Assembly: GCA_025459125.1 (NCBI GenBank)
Contig: JALORE010000029.1
Coordinates: 1-64,000 of the forward strand
Direction of reading: 5' to 3'
Source: Planctomycetota bacterium
Lineage (GTDB): Bacteria > Planctomycetota > Phycisphaerae > Sedimentisphaerales > Anaerobacaceae
Length of the DNA: 64,000 nucleotides
The notes beneath the pieces were generated by a model. The model was not told where the DNA came from. It saw nothing but the letters and a program-made list of their open reading frames with translations, and searched no databases. Below, in pieces: positions 8,441-15,350 of this stretch. How positions within the stretch are numbered: position 1 is the stretch's first letter; each line of letters starts with the position of its first letter. The position numbers and the translations under genes are program-made.

Positions 8441-9417
8441 CGCACGAACCCGCGCCGGTCGAGCAGGTACACGCTCGGCCAGACGCGATTGGCCCAGGCA
8501 TCCCAGTTGCGGCTTTCGTTGTCCACCGCCACGGGGTACCGGATGCCCGCGGCGGCCGCCTTCTGCCGGACCTTCTCCAGGTCGCGCTCCCCCGGCGTCT
8601 CCGGCCGGTGGATGCCGACGAGCGTGAGTTGGTTCGGGTCGAACCGCGTGTGCCAGTCGTTATAGTGCGGGAGATTGCGGATACAGTTGATGCAGCCCCA
8701 GGTGTAGAAATGGACGACGACCACCTTGCCCCGCAGATGTTCGAGCCGTAGCGGCGGCGAATTGAGCCAAGCGGTCACGCCCTCCAACTCAGGCGCCCGG
8801 CAGGCCACGGCCCGCACGGCCGTAAAATCAAAACGGGGTCCCAAGAGCCCCGCCCACGTGCGCCGTTGCCCCTCGCTCAGGATCGACATAACGGTCCGTT
8901 CCGTCTCCGCGCGGAGCCTGTCGGCAGAGGCGGCCGGGCGTACCATGCGGGCCAGAGCCGCCTGGATTCTCTGCCTCTGGTCAGGCGCGAGAGCCAGGGC
9001 GGCTGCCAACCGGGGTTCCAGGAGGGCGGGCAGGCCCGAGACCTGCAGAACGAGCTGATCGAAACGCTCGCCTTGCCGCGGGGTGAGAGCCACCGCGAGT
9101 TGCGCGTGCAGCGTGTCCAGGAGGGAACTGGCGCTGCGGTTGCGCTCGGCCGGCGGCAGGTCCCTCAGCCGCCACAGCGGCAAATCCACTTCGTTCACTG
9201 CCGTCGCCAGAGCCGCTCGGCGCGCACCGTCCAAGCCCAGCTCGTCATACACCGTTGCGGCGTGCAGGAGCACAGTCATCGGATGCGGGATGAGAACCGG
9301 CGTCTCCTCCGCGGCGAACGAGGAGCTCCCGGCCGGCGCGTCCCTTCGGAAAGGCATGAGAACCAGGCCCAGGAGCGCCGCCGTGCATCCCAGCCGCCAA
9401 GAGAGCGAACGGCCCAT
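8314..9417 (-). CDS. Exported thioredoxin-fold protein (TlpA/DipZ-like C-terminus)
   Basis: About 367 residues with a signal peptide (MGRSLSWRLGCTAALLGLV), an alpha-helical N-terminal region of roughly 200 residues with no clear family, and a C-terminal thioredoxin fold. The redox site is FYTWGCINCIRNLPHYNDW (CxxC), followed by LVGIHRPETPGERDLEKV and the cis-Pro region WPSVYLLDRRGFVRYWWYGE, resembling DipZ/TlpA proteins. It probably acts as an envelope thiol oxidoreductase. The ATG at 9417 is preferred over the GTG at 9432 because AGGTGG precedes it. The 3' end overlaps the pectate lyase gene tail to tail. Confidence 0.82.
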   Translation of the reverse strand: MGRSLSWRLGCTAALLGLVLMPFRRDAPAGSSSFAAEETPVLIPHPMTVLLHAATVYDELGLDGARRAALATAVNEVDLPLWRLRDLPPAERNRSASSLLDTLHAQLAVALTPRQGERFDQLVLQVSGLPALLEPRLAAALALAPDQRQRIQAALARMVRPAASADRLRAETERTVMSILSEGQRRTWAGLLGPRFDFTAVRAVACRAPELEGVTAWLNSPPLRLEHLRGKVVVVHFYTWGCINCIRNLPHYNDWHTRFDPNQLTLVGIHRPETPGERDLEKVRQKAAAAGIRYPVAVDNESRNWDAWANRVWPSVYLLDRRGFVRYWWYGELNWQGAPGAKWMRDRVAELLAEPQHSTSEAPAAER

Positions 9418-9627
9418 CGTCAGCCACCTCACGAATCATCCCGGCACCAGGCGGTCTTCGTCCGTTGTGCCAGGGCCAGTACGGGAGATCCCCCGACAAG
9501 TTCGGTGATTTTCTCTTGCTCTCACCGCTGCGCTTCCGCATAATAGCACCCTCAGAAGCTGGAATCCATGGAACGAGCACGCAGGCGTTGTGCCGCCGGA
9601 CAGCGATCTTGGGCAAAGGCAGGTATC

Positions 9628-10779
9628 ATGGCGACTGAGAAGCTCCCTACGAAGTTCGCTCCGGCCGAGCGGGCTGCCACCGCGGACCTGGCGCGGCAGG
9701 CGGAGTTGTTCACCAATAAGAAGAAGTTGCTGGGCCTTCTGCCCGATACGCAACCGTGTATCCTGCTGATCCTGAATGAGTGCCGCCAGATCGTCTTCGC
9801 CAACGAGCGGTTCCTGGAACTCGTGCCGGAGCAACAGCGCCGGGACGGCGTCCTCGGCCGACGGCTCGGCGAAGTCCTCGGTTGCAGCCACGCCTTCGAG
9901 GACGGCGGCGGCTGCGGTACGTCGGAAGCGTGCTTCGCGTGCGGTGCCGTGAACGCGATCCTGAGCGGCCTGTCCGGCCAGACCGACATGCGGGAATGCC
10001 GCATCCTCCGCGAGAAGACCGGCGAGGCCCTGGACCTGCGCGTGTGGACGACCCCGGTCACGGTGAACGGCAAGACGTTCGCGACGCTGGCCGCTCTGGA
10101 CATCAGCCACGAGAAGCGCCGCCAGTCGCTCGAGCATATCTTCCTGCACGACATCTGCAACGTCGCCTATGGCCTCTCCTGGTACGCGGGCTTTCTCAAG
10201 AAGGCGAACCCCGACCAGGTTCCGGGCTACGTCGACGCCGTCGGGCGGCTCTGCCGCCAACTGATCGAGGAGATCGACGCCCAGCGTATCCTGATGCGCG
10301 CGGAGGCCGGGGAGGTCGAGCTGAAACCGGAGAGCCTCAGTTCCCTGCAGTTGGTGCGCCAAGCCGTCGAGTTGTACCGCGAGCATCCCGTCGCCCTGAA
10401 CCGGGAGTTGTGCATCGATCCGCAGGCCGAAGACGTGAGCGTGGTCGGCGACCACACGCTCCTGTCGCGGGTTCTGTGCAATCTGCTCAAGAACGCCCTG
10501 GAGGCCTGCAAGACCGGTGAGACCGTCACCGCCGGCTGCATGCGGCGGGACGGCGCGGTCGAGTTTCAGGTCCACAATCCCGGCGTCATGCCGCGCGAGG
10601 TCCAGCTCCAGATTTTCCAGCGTTCCTTCTCCACCAAGGGCATCGGCCGGGGCCTGGGCACCTACAGCATCAAGCTGCTGACCGAGCGGTACCTCCACGG
10701 CCACGTCTCGTTCACCAGCGCTCCCGAAACCGGCACGACCTTCCAGGTCCGATACCCGCTGGCCCCACTGGAGATGTGA
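9628..10779 (+). CDS. Sensor histidine kinase with a cysteine-containing PAS-like domain
   Basis: 383 residues, no membrane segment, so probably a soluble sensor. Residues 40-160 form a PAS-like domain containing Cys 86, 96, 102 and 105 (GGGCGTSEACFACGAVNAI), a pattern that could bind a metal or iron-sulfur cluster or sense redox. The phospho-acceptor His is 174 in IFLHDICNVAYGL. The ATPase has N-box CNLLKNALEA, a weak G1 box (FQVHNPGVMP, Asn instead of Asp) and G2 GIGRGLGTYSIKLL. The start at 9628 follows GGCAGG; an ATG at 9568 is possible but lacks a site. No response regulator gene is adjacent. Confidence 0.85.
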   Translation: MATEKLPTKFAPAERAATADLARQAELFTNKKKLLGLLPDTQPCILLILNECRQIVFANERFLELVPEQQRRDGVLGRRLGEVLGCSHAFEDGGGCGTSEACFACGAVNAILSGLSGQTDMRECRILREKTGEALDLRVWTTPVTVNGKTFATLAALDISHEKRRQSLEHIFLHDICNVAYGLSWYAGFLKKANPDQVPGYVDAVGRLCRQLIEEIDAQRILMRAEAGEVELKPESLSSLQLVRQAVELYREHPVALNRELCIDPQAEDVSVVGDHTLLSRVLCNLLKNALEACKTGETVTAGCMRRDGAVEFQVHNPGVMPREVQLQIFQRSFSTKGIGRGLGTYSIKLLTERYLHGHVSFTSAPETGTTFQVRYPLAPLEM

Positions 10780-11442
10780 GCAAGGAGGTCCAATTCCGTT
10801 CGTTCTCTTTGGGAAGCTCTTCCCGCAGGTCGCACCGCCGAAGACTCGCTCCATCACCGTCCTGCCCGGCTCCAACCGGGGCCTTCCGGTCGGCCAATAC
10901 GGTTTCCTGGAGACGTACTGCCTCCCGAAGGACCCGGATTACGTCGAGCGCATCAAGCAGCACTACGCAATGTTCCGCGTCAGCATCGGCCGGTCCCGGC
11001 GGCCCCCGAAACCCGGGCGGAAGAAACGCCGGCAGCCGCCCGAAAAGGGAGCCGGACCGGTCCGGGAGAGCCGAAGGTGGGCGCGATCAAGAAAAGAAAA
11101 ACGTTGCGAAGCTCAGCTTCGCAACGTCTTGCGCGATGCCGTGTGAGAGCCGGCATCGCCGGGGCAGCCAACGATTTGCCGCTGGCTGCCCCCACTCGGC
11201 GGAGGTCCAAACGTCCAGTGGACCCGACGCATCCCGCACCGTGCGAGTCAGCCGGGCTCCAGGGTCGGGTCTCTCGGTCTTCTGTCTACGTACAAGAATA
11301 CGTCGCGACATCAGGAGAGTGCGGGAAATATGGCCGACACGGCAGCAAGGCCCCGAATGAAGAGCCGCGCCCCACCTGAGCGTTGCCCTGGCCGGGCGGA
11401 GCGGGTATGATGAGATGTGTGGCGCTCTGAAGGAGTCGAATC
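10780..11442. other. Intergenic region with an open but start-less frame and hairpins
   Basis: From 10778 to 11146 one plus-strand frame is open and reads partly protein-like (LPGSNRGLPVGQYGFLETYC, then PKDPDYVERIKQHYAMFRVS) but has no credible start before an internal ATG at 10970. It may be a gene fragment. A perfect hairpin lies at 11101-11127, and a second (GGGGCAGCCA and TGGCTGCCCC) at 11161-11192. The rest shows nothing recognisable apart from the pseudopilin promoter region, with TATGAT near 11407. Confidence 0.4.
11101..11127 (-). terminator. Perfect 13-bp hairpin, terminator-like on the minus strand
   Basis: ACGTTGCGAAGCT pairs with AGCTTCGCAACGT across one base. An A-rich run lies directly before it on the plus strand, which reads as a T-run after the hairpin on the minus strand. 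No minus-strand gene ends here, so its purpose is unclear. Confidence 0.45.
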
Positions 11443-12252
11443 ATGAAACGTCCGGCCTTCACGCTGATCGAGCTGCTCGTCGTCATCGCGGTCATTGCCA
11501 TCCTGATGGCGGTTCTCATGCCCGCGTTGCACCTGGCGCGGAATCAGGGACAGAAGATGAAGTGCGCCGCCAATCTCCGCAGCCTGGGGGTAGCCAACGG
11601 CGTCTACGTGGCCAACCACGACGACTGGACCATCCCCTGCCGCTATCTCGTCGGCACCAGTGCGGTCCTGTGGACGGGGAACCGGGCCTTCCGCCAGTAC
11701 ATCGGGTATGAGGGAGCTCAGCCGGGCCTCTCGTCTGTGCAGACGCCGCAGAAGTACAAGTGCCCCAGCGACCAGCAGAAGGCCTGGGCCCACGCGTACA
11801 ACGTCGAGCAAGGCACGACCACCGGCACCCTGGTCAGCTACGGCTACAACATCGAGGACTGGTACCCCTCCGTCGGCTCGCCCTCCTGGGACGCCACGCT
11901 GGGCATGACCGTACTGGGTCACAAAATGACCACCATCCCGCACCCGGCCGAGAAGCTGCAGTTCAACGAGGCCCAGGACTGGTGGAGCAAGTGGAAGGGT
12001 TCCGACTATCTCAACGGCTGGGACGTGCTGGGCCAGTTGGGCACGGTCAACCAGTACAAACAGGCCGGTTGCGGCGGTCCGACCATGTATCGCCACAACG
12101 AGGCCGTCAATCTCGCCTTCTACGACGGGCACGTCGAGGGCCTGCACAAATCCAGGGTCTGGATCCCGGAGGACGCCACGGTCAAGCCCTACCGGCCGGG
12201 CATGTGGGTCGTCCGGCGGGACATCTGGGAGAAGAACGGCGGCGGACGGTAG
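11443..12252 (+). CDS. Type II secretion-like pseudopilin with prepilin N-terminus
   Basis: 269 residues. The N-terminus FTLIELLVVIAVIAILMAVL is the prepilin leader-peptidase and methylation motif (cleavage before Phe), followed by a hydrophobic helix. The C-terminal half contains MYRHNEAVNLAFYDGHVEGL, the H-x9-DG-type end common in the large planctomycete pseudopilin families. The product is probably assembled in the inner membrane; the role of the many copies in such genomes is unknown. A GAAGGAG site precedes the ATG. It stands alone, without type II secretion genes nearby. Confidence 0.88.
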   Translation: MKRPAFTLIELLVVIAVIAILMAVLMPALHLARNQGQKMKCAANLRSLGVANGVYVANHDDWTIPCRYLVGTSAVLWTGNRAFRQYIGYEGAQPGLSSVQTPQKYKCPSDQQKAWAHAYNVEQGTTTGTLVSYGYNIEDWYPSVGSPSWDATLGMTVLGHKMTTIPHPAEKLQFNEAQDWWSKWKGSDYLNGWDVLGQLGTVNQYKQAGCGGPTMYRHNEAVNLAFYDGHVEGLHKSRVWIPEDATVKPYRPGMWVVRRDIWEKNGGGR

Positions 12253-12340
12253 GCAAGGGACTACCACTTCGAGATCCGGATTCTCCTGGCAGCATGTATC
12301 TTCAGATTCCCAAAGGCTTTATGACCATCTAGCAGAGAAC

Positions 12341-12373
12341 GGAGCAGCATGAACTGCGCGTCCATGCTGCTCC
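12341..12373. terminator. Hairpin between convergent genes
   Basis: GGAGCAGCATG pairs perfectly with CATGCTGCTCC across an 11-base loop. It lies between two convergent genes and could serve both, although no clear T-run follows on either strand. Confidence 0.45.
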
Positions 12374-12410
12374 GCCCAGGCACCCACGCAGGCCTCCGAC
12401 CTGCAGCCCC

Positions 12411-12575
12411 CTACCAAATGACGTGAATGTACGATTCCAGACCAACCACCGCCGCCAGGATGAAGGTGACACTGGCGAGGAGCCAGGAAGAGCTCACTTC
12501 GGGGTGATCCGCCCACCGGGACAGAACCAGGAAGAACAGCACGAAGCACAGCAGCATCACAAGGCCCAGCAACAT
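12411..12575 (-). CDS. Small two-helix membrane protein, function unknown
   Basis: 54 residues starting MLLGLVMLLCFVLFFLVLSR, with a second hydrophobic helix ending YIHVIW. The start at 12575 is supported by AAGGAGATGACACC directly upstream; the frame is open further upstream but without support. Predicted to sit in the inner membrane with a short polar loop (ADHPEVSSS). It lies 117 bases downstream of the start-distal end of no gene but in the same direction as, and just after, the propeller gene (12693-14285), so the two could be co-transcribed. Confidence 0.6.
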   Translation of the reverse strand: MLLGLVMLLCFVLFFLVLSRWADHPEVSSSWLLASVTFILAAVVGLESYIHVIW

Positions 12576-12692
12576 GGTGTCATCTCCTTTCTGCCCGGTG
12601 GCAATCATCCATCCTTCAAGGCCCTTGGCCTTTTCTACTGTTACTAGGCTGTCCGCTGCCGAATCTTGCGCAGCACCCACCAATATTTTTTC

Positions 12693-14285
12693 TTAGGGCC
12701 TCAGGCACCACAGCACCCCATCCGTGGTGAAGACATACAGCTCGCGGCCGGGTGCCCCAGCCGCCTGCGTGTAGATGCGGGCGGGTGCTTGCTCAACGCG
12801 GTCGTGCCAGCCGTACTCGATCCCGGAGCCGACGGGGAACTTCGTGGCAAACGACTCCCGGCCGGTCTGGAGGTCCAGGACCATGAGGGCCCGGTCGCTC
12901 GTACAGGCGACTGTGTCTCCGCCCGACCCGCAAATCCCCCCGGAGTAGTGGCTACCGAACGCCCGCTGCCACAGCGTGTCTCCGGTACCGGGGTCCAGGC
13001 AGGTCACGGTCTTGTCGTCCCGGAAGACCAACCTGTCCCGGCCGATCCAGACATTGCCTTCCCCATAACCACCGGCCAGGTCCCCGACCTTTTTGGCCCA
13101 CTTCTGCTGCCCGGTTCTCGGGTCGAAGGCATACGCGCGATCGCTGCGTGAGAAGGCCACGACGGCCTCGTCGGAAGCGACCACGTGCATCGAGTTGCCG
13201 TAGCCCCGCTCGGCGTACGTCCAGAGCGTCCGGCCGGTCTCGGCATCCACAGCCCAGACGCGCGACATCCACAGGCCCACGGCGATGACTCCCGCGGTGT
13301 CGGCGACCGAGCCGATCCGTCGGTCGCCGTTGCCGTCCGCGGCCGGCGCTGTCGCCGTCCAGCGCACGGTCCCCGCGGCCGGGTCCAGCGCGTGAAGCCG
13401 GCCTTGCGATGGGTCCGCGCCCACGATCAGGCCCTTGACCTGCCGGCCCAGAAATACGGCATCGGCGGCGACCGGCAGAGGCACCCTCCGCGGCGGGTCG
13501 CCACCCGGCCGCCGGCAGATTACGTCGGCGGCGTGGCCCTCGATGTGCCACGCCGGACCGCCGTCCCCGGCCTGCACGTACGCGAGAGTCGATCCTTCGT
13601 CCGCTACCACGGCGTGACGGGTACGGTCTACGGTCACCCACCGGCGGGCTCGGTCGTTGACGTAGAGGTGGACATACCGGTCATCGACAAGCATCCGCGC
13701 GGGCTCGGCCGCCACGGAGCCGTCCACCAGGGGCTTCGCCCCCGTCTTCACCTTCCAGGTGTACGACTTGGGGCGCAGCGGGAAGGAACGCACGACGGCC
13801 GGGATCGTGTCCTTCATCTGAACCGCGACGTAGCCACCACTGAGACCGAGCGCACTGATCAGCAGACTGGTCGGCACCACCCGCCGGAAGGGCGCCCGGC
13901 ACCGCAGCCAGCGGAGCCACCGCCACCGACCCAGGAAGCCCAGCACGAGATCGTCCCACGCCAGGGGCAGAAGCAGCACGTAGCAGGCCCCCAGGATCAG
14001 CCGCCTGACATCGGATTCCGTGATGCGATCGAGTTGAAAAACCAGCAGCAGAAGCAGGCAGGGATTCATCAGGACCAGAGAGAAGAGAATGTGCGAGACG
14101 TAGACCGGGCCCATCCGCGTGTCCAGCGCCGGGTTGTCGGCTGCCCGCCAATGGAGGAGCCGGGTTTGAAGCCACGGCGCCAGGAGGGCATAGACGACAA
14201 ACCAGCCGCCGCTAAACCAGAACAGCATCTGGAAAGTCTCGGCGATGGCCGCCGCGATCGCAAACATTGCCATATCGCTGTCCAT
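12693..14285 (-). CDS. Membrane-anchored PQQ-type beta-propeller protein
   Basis: 530 residues. The first 170 carry about four hydrophobic helices (around residues 5-40, 60-85, 95-115 and 135-160); the rest is a beta-propeller built of repeats such as RVWAVDAETGRTLWTYAE, RAYAFDPRTGQQKWAKKVGD and TVTCLDPGTGDTLWQRAFG. These are the PQQ-like/BamB-type WD-like blades, which do not imply bound quinone. Topology suggests an extracytoplasmic propeller tethered by the membrane domain. GAAGGG lies before the ATG. Function unknown; possibly a scaffold or envelope sensor. Confidence 0.8.
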   Translation of the reverse strand: MDSDMAMFAIAAAIAETFQMLFWFSGGWFVVYALLAPWLQTRLLHWRAADNPALDTRMGPVYVSHILFSLVLMNPCLLLLLVFQLDRITESDVRRLILGACYVLLLPLAWDDLVLGFLGRWRWLRWLRCRAPFRRVVPTSLLISALGLSGGYVAVQMKDTIPAVVRSFPLRPKSYTWKVKTGAKPLVDGSVAAEPARMLVDDRYVHLYVNDRARRWVTVDRTRHAVVADEGSTLAYVQAGDGGPAWHIEGHAADVICRRPGGDPPRRVPLPVAADAVFLGRQVKGLIVGADPSQGRLHALDPAAGTVRWTATAPAADGNGDRRIGSVADTAGVIAVGLWMSRVWAVDAETGRTLWTYAERGYGNSMHVVASDEAVVAFSRSDRAYAFDPRTGQQKWAKKVGDLAGGYGEGNVWIGRDRLVFRDDKTVTCLDPGTGDTLWQRAFGSHYSGGICGSGGDTVACTSDRALMVLDLQTGRESFATKFPVGSGIEYGWHDRVEQAPARIYTQAAGAPGRELYVFTTDGVLWCLRP

Positions 14286-14495
14286 AATAAGACCCTTCAG
14301 CTTATGCGCTCATTACCATACTCATTCGGGCACTTCGCCTCGGACCCGACGAACCCATCTGAATCCTCACCCCTTATTGGTCCGCCGGCGGCCACATCTT
14401 TCTCAGAAAGGTCTCTTTTTCCCAAGGCCGCTTCTCCGAAGACCGGCCAGGGGGATCGTCACGTTCTGGCAATTCCTCTGTGGACAGCAGCGCGC

Positions 14496-14583
14496 GGGTG
14501 GCATCGTCAGGCGGAGCTCGGCGATGGTGACTTTCCCGTGCGGCGGACCATCGCCGAGGCCTTCGGCCTTGACGATGCCACCC
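14496..14583. repeat. GGGTGGCATCG palindromic element, copy 1 (upstream of ECF gene)
   Basis: An 88-base element with perfectly complementary 14-base ends GGGTGGCATCGTCA and TGACGATGCCACCC. Inside is a second inverted repeat GGCGATGG / CCATCGCC. Related copies at 29546-29673 and 43074-43161 have the same ends and inner hairpin. All three lie 100-300 bases upstream of ECF sigma genes. This copy ends 163 bases before the sigma start. Confidence 0.7.
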
Positions 14584-14631
14584 GGGGCGCCGGCGGACTT
14601 TGCCTTTGTCCAGGGGACCGATTGGCCAAGA

Positions 14632-14659
14632 TTGCATCGCGTGGGACCCGCGGTATACT
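14632..14659 (+). promoter_or_regulatory. Sigma-70-like promoter for the ECF/kinase operon
   Basis: TTGCAT (14632-14637), 16 bases, TATACT (14654-14659). It lies about 85 bases before the sigma gene start. Read by eye. Confidence 0.5.
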
Positions 14660-14745
14660 GGATCTGGTCCGGCGCTACCTGGGCCGGAGCGTGTCGAGCG
14701 GGAATTGCCGGGAAGGCGTACGGAATTGCGGATCGAGGCGATCGG

Positions 14746-15327
14746 ATGCAGTGGGTCACCACCACGCACGTGTTGGCGCAACTGAAATCCACGGATGAGC
14801 CCCAGGCCTGGGGCCGCTTCTGCGACTGTTTCCGCCCGGTCGTGGTGGAGTTCGCCTTGAAGCTGGGATTGCCGGCCCCGGACGCCGAGGATGCAGCCCA
14901 GGAGACCATGGTCGCCTTCCTCCAGGCACTCCGCGGCGGCAAGTACGACCGGGACAAGGGCCGGCTGAGCCATTGGCTCTTTGGCGTCGCCCGGCGGGTC
15001 ATTCTCAATCTGCGGGACCGCCGGCCCCCGGAGCAGCTCATCGTCGACCGTACTACGGGGACCTCCTTCTGGGATCTGATCGAGGACGATCACGACCTGC
15101 AGCAGTCCTGGGAGACGCAGTGGCGCCAGATGGTCCTGACCCGGTCCCTGGAGCAGGTCCGCCGGGAATTCGAGCCGGGCGTGGTGAACGCCTTCGAGCT
15201 CTATGCCCTGCGGGGCATGCCGGTGGAGGAAGTCACCCGGCAACTGAACGTCTCGCGCAACGCGGTCTACATCGCCAAGAGCCGGGTCCTGTCCCGCCTG
15301 CGTGAACTGGCAGCACAGTTTGAGTAA
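14746..15327 (+). CDS. ECF-type RNA polymerase sigma factor (kinase-associated)
   Basis: 193 residues. Region 2 covers AWGRFCDCFRPVVVEFALKL to DAAQETMVAFLQALRGGKYD, with WLFGVARRVILN as the DNA-melting helix; region 4 ends NVSRNAVYIAKSRVLSRLRELA. The frame is open far upstream, but MQWVTTTHVLAQL at 14746 is the only start giving a normal ECF N-terminus. The downstream gene, 23 bases away, is a zinc-finger Ser/Thr kinase, a pairing typical of planctomycete STK-linked ECF groups. The kinase probably controls this sigma factor. Confidence 0.88.
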   Translation: MQWVTTTHVLAQLKSTDEPQAWGRFCDCFRPVVVEFALKLGLPAPDAEDAAQETMVAFLQALRGGKYDRDKGRLSHWLFGVARRVILNLRDRRPPEQLIVDRTTGTSFWDLIEDDHDLQQSWETQWRQMVLTRSLEQVRREFEPGVVNAFELYALRGMPVEEVTRQLNVSRNAVYIAKSRVLSRLRELAAQFE

Positions 15328-15350
15328 AGGAGCGAACCCCAACGGGTGCC

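Noticed and set aside
11101-11127. Terminator of the histidine kinase gene
   Set aside because: The A/T tract lies on the wrong side for the plus strand and the hairpin is more than 300 bases past the stop codon.
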